From Holophagaceae bacterium (GTDB lineage Bacteria > Acidobacteriota > Holophagae > Holophagales > Holophagaceae): DNA of 64,000 nt. Location: contig JADKJH010000001.1 in the NCBI GenBank assembly GCA_016722505.1, positions 1,116,001 to 1,180,000 on the forward strand. Direction: 5' to 3'. The notes under the pieces were generated by a model. That model saw nothing but the letters and a program-made list of their open reading frames with translations. It made no database searches and had not been told where the DNA came from. Below are positions 43,801 through 52,204 of the stretch, piece by piece. The translations under genes were made by a program, and so were the position numbers. How positions within the stretch are numbered: position 1 is the first letter of the stretch; each line of letters begins with the position of its first letter.

Positions 43801-44182
43801 AGACACCATCGGCATTCAGGATGTTCAAATGCCCGCCATTGCTGATGACGCCCCATTCCAGGCCGTAGACGCCTAGGAAGCCAGGATTCGCGGCATTGAA
43901 GGTGGAAGCGGCGGTCAAGCCTGATTGGTACAGGTTGTGGGCCACAACAGGATCAGCGGCTGTGTTGGTGCCCGTGGATCCGTCATACATGTGGTTGTGC
44001 TCGGAACACATCAGGATGTCCAAGCCTTGATTCAACGCGAACTGGAAGGCTTGCGCGGGTCCATAGGTTCCGCTCTGGGGAGCGTGCGCGCCGGAGCAGG
44101 TGCTGATCTCGCCGCCGCCATCGCTGTGGTTGGTCTGACTGTGCAGATTTCCGAAATAGATGGTGTAGGGCAGGCCGCTCAT
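40883..44182 (-). CDS. PHP-domain (CehA/McbA-like) multidomain protein, C-terminal part
   Basis: 1099 residues in this frame. Order: a PHP metallohydrolase domain at the very start (YFGNLHSQTNHSDGGGE, MCSEHNHMYDG, QFNHPSLSGQ, STDQDNHCANWG) with metal-binding His residues, a PKD domain (LTYSWNFGDGGS), an Ig/cadherin-like domain, a lamin-tail-like domain (SLIISQYYEGLSNDKWIEVTN), Big/Ig-like repeats (VTKVEFYVDGVLKGTD) and a C-terminal PPC-like domain (DYDLFLLSSTGTQLASS). All are extracellular types, yet this frame lacks a signal peptide. It is almost certainly the continuation of the 208-residue secreted frame upstream, which ends at 44179 in another phase. It probably hydrolyses a phosphoester outside the cell. 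Confidence 0.8.
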   Translation of the reverse strand: MSGLPYTIYFGNLHSQTNHSDGGGEISTCSGAHAPQSGTYGPAQAFQFALNQGLDILMCSEHNHMYDGSTGTNTAADPVVAHNLYQSGLTAASTFNAANPGFLGVYGLEWGVISNGGHLNILNADGVCNWESNSSGQLIGDYNTPKNDYAGLYTLMNTKGWVGQFNHPSLSGQFLVNGTALGYTADGDAAMALCEVLNTSAFSTNLTETETGHSSWEQTFNALLAYGYHLAPSTDQDNHCANWGASSTNRTGVLIPTGTALTMQSFLDAVRARRVYATMDKNAQIILTANGHIMGERFANSGPLTLTANYSSATGHTVAQVQIFDGVPGSGVAVSQTSTTAVTTITPANGEHFYYAKITQDNGDLMWSAPVWVTQGGTPTSTVTATVTSPTANLTVASGTAVNFAGSATSSAGNPLTYSWNFGDGGSAAGATASHTFTNSGASPVANTVTFTANDGAATGTATRVITVSPATGTNTAPTISAIGNQTTTQDTPSAPIPFTVGDAETAAGSLSVAGSSSNALLVPNTNIVFGGTGAARTVTLTPAAGQSGTATITVTTTDGGGLSASASFTLTVNPVAGASSLIISQYYEGLSNDKWIEVTNVGTAAVNLAAPQRYLALYSNTAADAPSGLAPSSSLALAGNLAPGASLLFKNSAAANPTYATGTVSGVITFNGDDLVILSASNSTAAWADRLDVVGNGTVWGTDTSFVRKAPVLTGNPTYTPAEWTQVPLATVNGAAVGTTERLGTHIFGSAPADTQAPAVSVTETGRVLPSMPQQYSPQGRRCPPHRPPHQPGAPPPTVSATESGTSGTITFNATAADNVGVTKVEFYVDGVLKGTDTVSPYSMTLDSTTLTNAAHSLTAKAYDAASNIGTSTAVSFTISNAVPDTQAPTVSATETGTSGTITFNATATDNVGVTKVEFYVDGVLKGTDTASPYSMTLDSTTLTNAAHSLTAKAYDAASNIGTSTAVSFTINNSVSTTFNEVEANNTQATANAVGATITKIVGYFPSTTDNNDYFNVTLLAGHTLIVDMTGPTASAQDYDLFLLSSTGTQLASSTASSTTEHVSYKNTNATTSKVITIRVNRYASSSSVTPYTLTMSR
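41260..41795 (-). repeat. Two near-identical Ig-like repeat units in DNA
   Basis: The units at about 41262-41525 and 41537-41795 are nearly identical in nucleotide sequence (VTKVEFYVDGVLKGTD ... NIGTSTAVSFTI). They encode tandem Big_7-type Ig domains. Such recent duplication is prone to unequal crossing-over and to assembly collapse. Confidence 0.85.
41790..41885 (-). other. Abnormal G-rich segment inside the PHP protein gene
   Basis: Here the Ig-like array is broken by about 30 residues without domain character (RVLPSMPQQYSPQG ... PPHRPPHQPGAP). The DNA has several G6-G8 runs, found nowhere else in the gene. A domain begins (APAVSVTETG), stops, and begins again (TVSATESGTSG). An assembly or sequencing artefact at a collapsed repeat is likely. 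Confidence 0.6.
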
Positions 44183-44805
44183 CGCGGGGCGTGAGGCTTC
44201 CTGGGCGTGCCTTGCTTCTTGTCTGCGGTCGCAGCTCCGCTGGCGGCGCTCACGGGGAGCGCACGGAAAGCAGGCATGGTGGGCCGCACAGGTTTACCGA
44301 CTTGGATATCGAAGGTCTGGTCTTCAACGTTTTCGCTGGCGTTGGCGAGGTGGTGTTCGACACGGCTCGCCTGGTCCGGCTGCACTGCCTTCCGGAATTC
44401 CGTTTGGGTCATGGAACTCGCCATCATGCGGACGTGGTAGTAGCCAGCCGGGAGCGCGCGGCCGCGCCGGTCCAGGCCATCCCAAGGCACTCGCACGGTG
44501 GCCTGGGCATTGGCCATGGGCGACTCCCCCCGCCAAGTGCGGATAATGATTCCGCGGCTGTCCGTCAGCTCGACACGCCAAGCCGCCACCGCCAGATCTT
44601 CCGCATCCGGAAAGCTGAAGTGCAGGGTGAACACGCGGGCATCGCCCTGGTCGCCCACAAATGGGACGCCGAGCGCGGCCTCGAATTCGCTGTGGTCGGG
44701 ATGGGGAATACGGGCGCCGCTAGCTTGCACTGGCGATTGCGCCGAAAGTGCTGAGCCGATAAGCAGCGTGGCCAAAAGGGAGAGACAGGAACGGTGCATT
44801 CGCAT
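44179..44805 (-). CDS. Signal peptide and N-terminal domain of the PHP protein (separate frame)
   Basis: A 208-residue frame with signal peptide (SCLSLLATLLIGSALSAQ) and a FlgD-like/Ig fold (WRVELTDSRGIIIRTWRGES ... VPWDGLDRRGRALPAGYYHVRMMA). It ends GTPRKPHAPR at a TGA overlapping the ATG of the PHP frame. Adding one base near 44200 would read GTAQEASRPAMSGLPYTIYFGNLH without a break, making one secreted protein of about 1307 residues. Two readings remain: a translationally coupled pair or one gene with an indel. The second is favoured because the PHP-side domains need export. Confidence 0.75.
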   Translation of the reverse strand: MRMHRSCLSLLATLLIGSALSAQSPVQASGARIPHPDHSEFEAALGVPFVGDQGDARVFTLHFSFPDAEDLAVAAWRVELTDSRGIIIRTWRGESPMANAQATVRVPWDGLDRRGRALPAGYYHVRMMASSMTQTEFRKAVQPDQASRVEHHLANASENVEDQTFDIQVGKPVRPTMPAFRALPVSAASGAATADKKQGTPRKPHAPR

Positions 44806-44860
44806 GGGACCTCGGTCGTCTGGTTCATTTAAGAATCAGGGATCCCCTGGGATATTTGTG

Positions 44861-44875
44861 GTTAATTATTGTTAA
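44861..44875 (-). promoter_or_regulatory. TTAAC-N5-TTAAC direct repeat (putative operator)
   Basis: On the minus strand TTAAC at 44875-44871 and 44865-44861, exactly 10 bp apart, preceded by CGAAAAA. It lies 56 bp before the start of the secreted PHP protein, almost the same distance as for the lipoprotein protease site (52 bp). Confidence 0.55.
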
Positions 44876-44969
44876 TTTTTCGAGGCGATTTCTTAAAATC
44901 CTATTCCTTGGTCCCAGTCATGGTCAGGGTCAGTAAAAGCTGGTCAATAAACGGCCCACTGAGGTGGAA

Positions 44970-45896
44970 TCAACCCTGTTTCTTGATCCGTTCAGAATTC
45001 TCGATGATCTGCTTGCAGGCCTCCATGGCAGCATCTATCTCGCTCTTGTCCTTGCCAGACTGGCGGGCCTCCTCCAGGGCCTTCAGCGCCTCGGGATTCT
45101 GGTTCTTCATCAGCAGGAGAAGGGCAAAATCGTAAGCCAATCGCCCCTTGAATTTTGGTGATTCGCTGGCGCTGGTTCCCTGGATAGTCCTCGCCAAGGC
45201 TATAGTTCCATCCAAGTCGCCTGATTTCAGCTTTTCTTTGAGTTCCCCGAGACCTCCATCCGTAAAGAGAGGCAGTTTCCGGACTTCGTGGACAGGAATG
45301 AAGAGCTGGACGGCTCGCCTGACACCCACCTCGTTCAGTAGGTCTCTCGCATGGGGTTCATCTGGTGCCGAAGGCTCACCAAGCATGCTCTCTATCTCGA
45401 TCTCCTTGACTAAGTTCAACGTGGTGGACGATTTCACTTCCCCTGTGCCGAGGTCCAGGACGGAACAGTAAAGTTCCCCGGATGCGCTTCCTTTAAACTT
45501 GTACAACCGCGCCGCCACCTTGCCTGACGCCGATACATAGTGGAACCGATCCAATCGCAGCCATGCCACATGGCTGGCCTTGTACTTTGCGGCCAGTGCC
45601 GTCACCCCAGATTTGGAAAGGTCTCCAAGACCCTTGATGTCTTTGGCGGATGGGTCGTCCGGCCCTGGCACTACCACCTCAAAGAGGCCTATTTTTACAA
45701 GTTCTGCCGCGAGCAATGAAGTGATCATCCCGGAACCAGCCTCAGGATAGTGCAGCAGCAATATGCGGGTGATCTTGCCCGTGACGAAGGGTGCGTGGGG
45801 CACCAGGATTTTCGCTTCCCCGTTGCCTGTGAGGTACTGGGCTGCAAGCGGCAAGCTTATAAGGATGGGCAACAATAAGGCTCGGAGTGGATTCAT
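44970..45896 (-). CDS. Hypothetical exported protein, tandem paralogue 1
   Basis: A 308-residue exported protein with signal peptide (MNPLRALLLPILISLPLAAQ). An N-terminal alpha/beta domain (AKILVPHAPFVTGKITRILLLHYPEAG, SGMITSLLAAELVKIGLFEVVVPG, KYKASHVAWLRLDRFHY) has the look of CsgG/LpoB-type envelope domains, though this is weak. The C-terminal region is helical and TPR-like (RLAYDFALLLLMKNQNPEALKALEEARQSG). Its neighbour at 45956-46892 is a clear paralogue, and both begin the mature part YLT(G/E)NGEAKILVPHAPFVTGK. ATG 45896 puts the signal peptide at the N-terminus. Confidence 0.65.
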   Translation of the reverse strand: MNPLRALLLPILISLPLAAQYLTGNGEAKILVPHAPFVTGKITRILLLHYPEAGSGMITSLLAAELVKIGLFEVVVPGPDDPSAKDIKGLGDLSKSGVTALAAKYKASHVAWLRLDRFHYVSASGKVAARLYKFKGSASGELYCSVLDLGTGEVKSSTTLNLVKEIEIESMLGEPSAPDEPHARDLLNEVGVRRAVQLFIPVHEVRKLPLFTDGGLGELKEKLKSGDLDGTIALARTIQGTSASESPKFKGRLAYDFALLLLMKNQNPEALKALEEARQSGKDKSEIDAAMEACKQIIENSERIKKQG

Positions 45897-45955
45897 GCGA
45901 CCTCGTAGTGGAAAGAATCTGTTCAGGAGAGAGGAATGCGGGTTGGACAGCTGCG

Positions 45956-46892
45956 TCAATCCTGCTTCTTGATCCGTTCAGAATTCTCGATGATCTGCTT
46001 GCACGCTTCAGTTGCAGCATCTATTTCGCTCTTGTCCTTCCCCGACTGGCGGGCCTCCTCCAGGGCCTTCAGCGCCTCGGGATTCTGGTTCTTCATCATC
46101 AGGAGTAGGGCAAAATCGCAGGGCCAATCGCCCCTTGAATTTGGGTGATTCACTGGCGCTGGTTCCCTGGATAGTCCTCGCCAAGGCTATAGCTCCATCC
46201 AAGTCGCCTGATTTCAGCTTTCCTTTGAGTTCCCCGAGGCTTCCATCCGTAAAGAGAGGCAGTTTCCGGACTTCGTGGACAGGAATGAAGAGCTGGACGG
46301 CTCGTTTCACCCCAATCTCGTTAAGCATGTCTCGGGCATGGGATTCATCAGGTGCCATGGGTGCCATCTGCTCTCCCTCGAGATAAATCTTCTTCACGAG
46401 GTTCAGGGCTGCAGGCGATTTGATGTCGCCAGTGGCGAGATCCTGAACCGAGCAACGGAGTTCTCCAGAGGCACTGCCCGAGAACTTGTAAAATCGGATT
46501 CCCCGGATCACCTCGACACTGGGCATCCCCACGTAGTGGAACCGGTCCAGCCAGAACCACCCCACATGGCTGACCTTGTACTTTGAACCCAGAGCCTTCA
46601 ATTCAGCCTTTGTCAGATCCCCGAGTCCCTTGACCCCTTTAGCCACTGGATCGTCCGCGCTAGCCTCCACCGCTTCGAAGAGCCCCACTTTCCGGAGTTC
46701 CATTCCTATTTTCGCGGTGATCATGCCCGACCCGGCTTCTGGGTGGTGCAAGAGCAGAAGACGGGAAATCTTCCCCGTCACGAAGGGTGCGTGGGGCACC
46801 AGGATTTTCGCCTCACCGTTTTCAGTGAGGTACTGAGCCGCAAGGGGCAGACAACAAAGGGCAGATAAAAGGAGCGTTCGGAACGGATTCAT
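45956..46892 (-). CDS. Hypothetical exported protein, tandem paralogue 2 (frameshifted)
   Basis: About 311 residues after removing one base near 46121. The first frame (MNPFRTLLLSALCCLPLAAQ) follows the paralogue through SASESPKFKGRLA, then derails; the second frame resumes with CDFALLLMMKNQNPEALKALEEARQSG and ends ERIKKQD, matching the paralogue's end. The base run is GGCCCTGCG where GGCCTGCG keeps the frame. The two copies arose by tandem duplication; their most variable part is the middle (SVEVIRGIRFYKFSG against SGKVAARLYKFKG). Function unknown. Confidence 0.65.
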
Positions 46893-46971
46893 AAGACCTC
46901 AGCAAGGAAAGGTTTCAGCTCACTCGGGAAGAGCTTCTAGAGTGCTCTTATCAGGCCACAGAGATGAAAAA

Positions 46972-46999
46972 AAATCGCCCGGGTTTCCCCGGGCGATTT
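46972..46999 (-). terminator. Rho-independent terminator of the TonB receptor gene
   Basis: AAATCGCCCGGG-TTTC-CCCGGGCGATTT is a perfect 12-bp stem, 20 bp past the corrected receptor stop, followed on the minus strand by a T-run (TTTTTTT). Its position supports the corrected stop at 47021 rather than the premature one at 47100. Confidence 0.93.
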
Positions 47000-47020
47000 G
47001 GAGCGCGCATAAAACCTTAC

Positions 47021-49835
47021 TTAGAACTTGAAGCCGCCAGCGATATTGATCGTGCGGGCACCCAGGAAATTCCCGAAGCAGTCGGGCGTCCGTAATTGTT
47101 TAGTAGCACCTCAGGAGTCCGGAGGTGGCCTTGGTCGAGATGGTGGTGTTCCAGCTCGTGACCAGCTGAGTATTGAACAGGTTGGTAACATTCATACGGA
47201 CGAAGAAGTCCAGTGTCTTCCAGAACTTGATGTCATAAGCGATCTGGAAGTCCACACGGTAGTTATCCGGGAAGCGCAGCTGGCCACGCTGGCCATCGTT
47301 AAAACGGGTATAGGTTGTGTCGTAGCCGCCAGTGACATTGGTTGACACACCAGTCTGGGTCAAGGAGTATGGGGCACCGCTGGTGAACAAGCCCAGGAAA
47401 CCGAAATTCATGGTTCCACGGCCCAAGGTCAATTTATAGTCCGCATTAGCGACAATCGCGATCGGGCGGTCGGCGGCCAAGTTGCCGTAGGGAGAGATGA
47501 AACGGTCCGCGGGACCATTGGGGCCGAAATTGTTCCTCTGCTCGGTGGTGCCAACCTGACCACCCTCGTAGTTGCCGCGCAGACGGCTCAAGGTCATGTT
47601 GCCACCGATGTTGAAGTTATCATACACCTTGTTCTGATAAGTGATTTCCATGCCGATGTAGTCACGCGAGACGCTGTTATCGTTCTTGATGGTAGTCTTC
47701 AGATCAGTGCCGACCACCGTCTTGAAATCATCCACCATATTGTCCCACTTACGTTTGGTGAGACCCAGGGTCCAGGTCGAGCCCTTCTCGTCGCGGGTCG
47801 CATAATTCACAGCGATTTCCGTCATTTGTGGGGGTTTGAGGTTGGGATCGATGGTGGTGTTGCGCAGGCGGAAGGGATCCTCCAGGTAGAACTCGGTGTT
47901 GGAAAAAGCGGCGCGATTCAAGGTGCCGTCGGCTTTGAGGGGGTTCCCGCCCAGATAGGAGAATTTGTGCCAAACGGGGTTGCCGGCCGGGGAGGATGCA
48001 TCGGTGGCACCCTGGATGACTTGGCCCTGGTAGATGCTGTAGTTTGCCGACAGGACCTTGGAAGCATCACCCTTGATGTCCCAGATGGCGGACAGGCGGG
48101 GGCTTACGCCACTGATGCTGAAATTATCGCGACCCAGATCGTCCTTGGACACGAATTTGTCGTAGCGCAGGCCCAGGTTGAGAGCCCAGTTGCTGTTCAC
48201 CTTCCACTTATCGTTGATGTAGAGACCCGTGATGGTGTTCTTGGTGATGGCACCGAAAATGGGCTCCCAGAACTCGAGATAACTGGTGTTGTTATTACCG
48301 GCCACCATGTGGCGGTTGCTGGCAGCCGAGCTACCAGGTGTATTGAAACCGTCGAAGTAGATCATGTAGTTCGATGGTGTCTGGGCATTGGCGGCAGCGC
48401 GCTTGGACTCATAGAGCTGAATGCCGGTCTTGATCTCATGGGAACCGGCTGCGTCCACAAACCAGCTCAACGAGGCATTGGCGGTGCGGATCGGGCGAGA
48501 ATCACCATCATTGGAGAAGAAGCCATTGTCGAAGATGTCATAGGTTTGCGTGTCAATCCACATGGGGGTGTTCTTGCCGCCCTTGCCGCCGGAAGGACCG
48601 GCGGAACCACCCAGAGTCTCCTTCTTCTGATTCATGCGGACATCCAGCAATAAGCTACTGGTGAGCTGACCCAAGTAGCCGAAGGTCACATAGCTGAAAT
48701 CGTCAGCTTGGTCGCTGAGGGTCTCGAGGCTCGTGCTGCCATAGCCAAAGAGTGTGGCGTAGTCACGGCTCAAGGATTGCGAAACGGTCTTGTTGTACTG
48801 CCAGAACACCTTGTGGGAGTTGTTGATCTGCCAATCGAGCTTGAGATCCTTGCGCTCTTCCTTAACGGTTCGGACAAAGGCCACGCCGCCGAAGTCCCCG
48901 GACGAGGTGGTGCCCGGGAAGGTAGTCATGGGCGAAGTCGTGCGGTAGCCCACCACGAAGAAGAGGTGGTCCTTGATGATAGGACCGCTAACCACGTATT
49001 GCTGGATGACACCGGTGTGATTGAGGAATTCCGTCTTGCCACTGGCGCCGCGGTTCAGGGGGTTGTAGGCATTCCATTTGGGATTGGTGGCATCCCATCG
49101 GGCAACACCATGGAATTCATTGGTACCACTCTTGGTTACTGTGTTGACCACACCACCGGTGAAGCGGCCGTATTCAGCAGATGCTGCACCGCTGATGACC
49201 TGGACTTCTTCCAGCATTTCTTCATTCAAACGGACAGCCGGGCCGCCAGTGACGGGGTCCATGACGTCGGCGCCGTCCACCAGGTACTGAACCTGGGTGG
49301 CCTGGGAACCGCGGACGGTAATGCCGTTGGAGTCACTGCTGACGCCTGGCGAAAGGGAGGCAATGGCGGTGATGTTGCGGTTGTTTATAGGCAGGTCGTT
49401 GATGGACTCAAGGCTCAGATTGGCCCCGGTCTTGGCTTCGGTGGAATCAATGACGCCTGCGGAGGCCGTCACCACGACTGTGGTGCTGACATCTGCCACC
49501 GGCTTCAAGGTGAAGTCCACGATGTTATTACGGTCAACGCCCACGCGGGTTTCGATGGAGGCACCAATGTAGCCATCAGCAGACACGCTGACCTTGGTGT
49601 TGCTCTGGGGCACCAGCTGGGGGAAGCGGAAATTGCCGCTGGCATCAGCCACGGCGGTACGAATGCCCTGGCCGGTGGTGATGGTGACACGCGCACCGGC
49701 GACGGCGGCGCCCTTACTTGACTTGACCGTGCCGGAAACGGTTCCGTACTGAACGCCCTGAGCCACAAGCGCAGCGGTGCTGCCGAAGGCTAAGAGAACC
49801 GCGATGCGGCTTAGATTGAAGGAGTTCCTAAGCAT
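47021..49835 (-). CDS. Oar-like TonB-dependent receptor with carboxypeptidase-regulatory domain (two frameshifts near the 3' end)
   Basis: About 938 residues after two one-base repairs. Order: signal peptide (RIAVLLAFGSTAALVAQG), a carboxypeptidase-regulatory-like domain (GTVSGTVKSSKGAAVAGARVTITTGQG), the TonB plug (INDLPINNRNITAIASLSPGVS, VQYLVDGADVMDPVTGG, VISGAASAEYGRFTGGVVN) and a large barrel. As given, the frame stops at 47100 (TSGLLRCY). Restoring a G near 47119 (GGG) and another near 47072 (GGGG) continues PEVLLNNYGRPTASG, NFLGARTINIAGGFKF, the usual end with terminal Phe. Probably imports peptides or oligosaccharides. ATG 49835 has GGAGG upstream. Confidence 0.9.
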
Positions 49836-50086
49836 GTAATGCCTCCAGGAAGGTTGGGTGGAAGAAAGGAAAAGAGGACTTGCGTGGTTTGTGGGTCGAG
49901 CGCTTGAAGCATCAACGGTAAAGGGTAATGGGGGAAGCTCGGCCAGCATCGTTTCATGAGGACCAAACGGTTACCCATGGAATGCTGTCACCAAGAATTC
50001 ACATGGGCAAGATTTATTTATTTTCCCCTGAAACCTTTCCCGATATGCAGACAAGCGAATTAGCACTGAAATAGGTGGATGAGCTT

Positions 50087-51553
50087 TTACAAATCGGAGT
50101 CCCCATCAGTTACCTCGGCTCCTTCTTCCTCCAATTCCAGCCGTTTCATCTTTTCCAAGAATGTGGTGCGTTTCAGGCCCAGCAATTCCGCGGCTCTTTT
50201 CTTGTTGCCACGGGTGATGGCGAGGCTTTGAAGCATCAGGTTCCGCTCAACCTCGGACACCACATGGTTCAGGTCCAGACCATCCGGGGGGATATCCAGG
50301 TAGCTGCCAGCCTCCGATCCAGATGTTCCAAGTGTTTCTGCCGAAGGCGCCTCGGTTCCTTGTCCCTGGGATGAGCGCTGGAAGGCCTCCTCCACAAGGA
50401 TTTCGCCCTCGGGAATCCGGTCCATCAAGAAAGTGAAGTCCTGCCGGGTCAGGACGGGGCGCGACCCAGCCAGGATCACCGCCCGCTCGATGGCGTTTTC
50501 CAGCTGGCGCACGTTGCCTGGCCACGGCATGGACATAAGCAGGGGATCCACCGAAGGGTGGAGGGCCTTGGGATAAAGGCCATGTTCCCGGGCTTTCCGG
50601 TTCAGGAAGTGCTGGGCCAGGAAGGGGACCTCCTCGCGCCGGCTGCGAAGCGGGGGCATCTGAATGGGCACCACGTCCAAACGGTAGAAAAGGTCCTCTC
50701 TGAAACTCCCGTCCTGCACTTTTCCCCAGAGATCCGAATTGGTGGCGACGACCACGCGCACGTCCACTTTGACCGGGGGGCCGCCGCCCAGGGGTTGCAC
50801 TTCCCGCTCCTGAAGCACACGCAACAACCGCACCTGGGCCGAAAGCGGCATGGTGCCCACCTCATCCAGGAACAGGGTTCCGCCATTGGCTTCCCGGAAT
50901 TTCCCCGGCGTATCTTTGCGGGCATCCGTGAATGCACCCTTGTTGTAGCCAAAGAGTTCGGATTCCACGAGATTTTCAGGGATGGCGCCGCAATGCACAG
51001 CCACGAATGGTTGTTCCCGATCCTCACTTAATTGATGGATGGCTCGGGCGATGACCTCCTTGCCGCTGCCACTTTCCCCGCTCAGTAGGACGGTCGCACG
51101 GGTGGCCGCTGCGGCTCGGGCACGACCCACGACTGCGGCCATGGCAGGACTGAAGCCTACGAGCCCCAGCGCAAGGGCCTGGGTGGCGGTAAAGGGAACG
51201 GGGGCGCTGTTCAACGGTCTCAGGCCACCTTGGGGGATCTCCGAATTCAGCAAACCCCAGCGCACCGATCCCAGGCGGCCCCAGGCGGCCAGGGCCATGG
51301 GACTTAAAGCAGGGGCTCCTGGGGCTTGGAGCAGGAGAATGGGTAGGGCGCTCACTTCACTCATCAGCCGCAACAGAGAGGTTGGTGGCTCAGTGCCAGA
51401 AGCGCTGATAGCCCAGAGATCCGTATCCCGGGGTGGCAATGCCGGAGAGGCCCCCCGATCTACGCTGACTTCCCAAGCGGATGCCCAGGCGTTTTCCAAC
51501 CCTTCGCTGGACTCGCCCAGGGTGGACCAGTGAAGTCGGTTAAGAGCAGCCAT
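50087..51553 (-). CDS. Sigma-54-dependent transcriptional activator
   Basis: A 488-residue enhancer-binding protein: a degenerate N-terminal domain (about 1-130, without clear phospho-acceptor motifs), the AAA+ domain (Walker A GESGSGKE near 158, the sigma-54 contact loop ELFGYNKGAFTDA, Walker B TLFLDEVGTM, RLDVVPIQMPPLRSRREEVP), and a C-terminal Fis-type HTH (SLAITRGNKKRAAELLGLKRTTFLEKMKRL). The contact loop reads GAFTDA instead of GAFTGA, a variant known in active relatives. The gene is divergent from the redoxin gene and next to the TonB receptor. The start is ATG 51553. Confidence 0.92.
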   Translation of the reverse strand: MAALNRLHWSTLGESSEGLENAWASAWEVSVDRGASPALPPRDTDLWAISASGTEPPTSLLRLMSEVSALPILLLQAPGAPALSPMALAAWGRLGSVRWGLLNSEIPQGGLRPLNSAPVPFTATQALALGLVGFSPAMAAVVGRARAAAATRATVLLSGESGSGKEVIARAIHQLSEDREQPFVAVHCGAIPENLVESELFGYNKGAFTDARKDTPGKFREANGGTLFLDEVGTMPLSAQVRLLRVLQEREVQPLGGGPPVKVDVRVVVATNSDLWGKVQDGSFREDLFYRLDVVPIQMPPLRSRREEVPFLAQHFLNRKAREHGLYPKALHPSVDPLLMSMPWPGNVRQLENAIERAVILAGSRPVLTRQDFTFLMDRIPEGEILVEEAFQRSSQGQGTEAPSAETLGTSGSEAGSYLDIPPDGLDLNHVVSEVERNLMLQSLAITRGNKKRAAELLGLKRTTFLEKMKRLELEEEGAEVTDGDSDL

Positions 51554-51652
51554 CAAGGTTCCAATTTCAGGTTTCCTTAGAGCCTAAGCGGTCCTCCGGA
51601 AAACTCCAAGCGATCTGGTCCGTTAGCATTAAATAGGACTCCAGGAGGTTCC

Positions 51653-52204
51653 ATGTCACTGCTCGAATCATCCATGGTGGCTCTCGGGAGCCCATGTCCG
51701 GATTTCGCATTGCGAGGGGTGGACGGAAAGATTTGGCACCGGGATGATTTTCCCTCGCCGGGGCTGCTCATAGTGGTCATGTGCAATCACTGCCCTTATG
51801 TTCAGGCCGTGGATGGCCGCATCAACAAGCTGGCCAAGGAATTCAAAGGCCGATGCGAGGTGGTGGGCATCAACGCCAATGATGCGGAAGCCTACCCAGA
51901 AGACGATTTTGAATCCATGCGTTCACGGACACAGGAGCAAGGCTTCGTCTTCCCTTATCTACGGGATGAATCCCAAGCGACCGTCAAGGCGCTGGGCGCA
52001 GTCTGCACCCCTGACTTCTTTCTTTTTGATGGAACTCGAAAACTGCGCTACCGCGGGCGGCTGGATGACAACTGGAAGGACGAATCCAGGGCCACCCACC
52101 AGGAACTTAGGCTTGCCATCGAGGCATTGCTTTCAGGTCAACCTATTCCAGAACCCCAACGCCCATCCATGGGCTGTTCCATCAAGTGGAAGCAAAACCC
52201 ATGA
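51653..52204 (+). CDS. Thioredoxin-fold redoxin (AhpC/TSA type)
   Basis: A 183-residue redoxin-family protein. The active-site motif CNHCPY near residue 45 follows a beta strand (GLLIVVMCNHCPYVQAVDG). Downstream are VVGINANDAEAYPEDDFE and CTPDFFLFDGTRKLRYRGRLDDNW with the family cis-Pro region. Members reduce disulphides or peroxides, and the CxxC pair suggests a disulphide reductase. There is no signal peptide, so it is cytoplasmic. Its stop overlaps the next ATG, so the two are co-translated. Confidence 0.9.
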   Translation: MSLLESSMVALGSPCPDFALRGVDGKIWHRDDFPSPGLLIVVMCNHCPYVQAVDGRINKLAKEFKGRCEVVGINANDAEAYPEDDFESMRSRTQEQGFVFPYLRDESQATVKALGAVCTPDFFLFDGTRKLRYRGRLDDNWKDESRATHQELRLAIEALLSGQPIPEPQRPSMGCSIKWKQNP

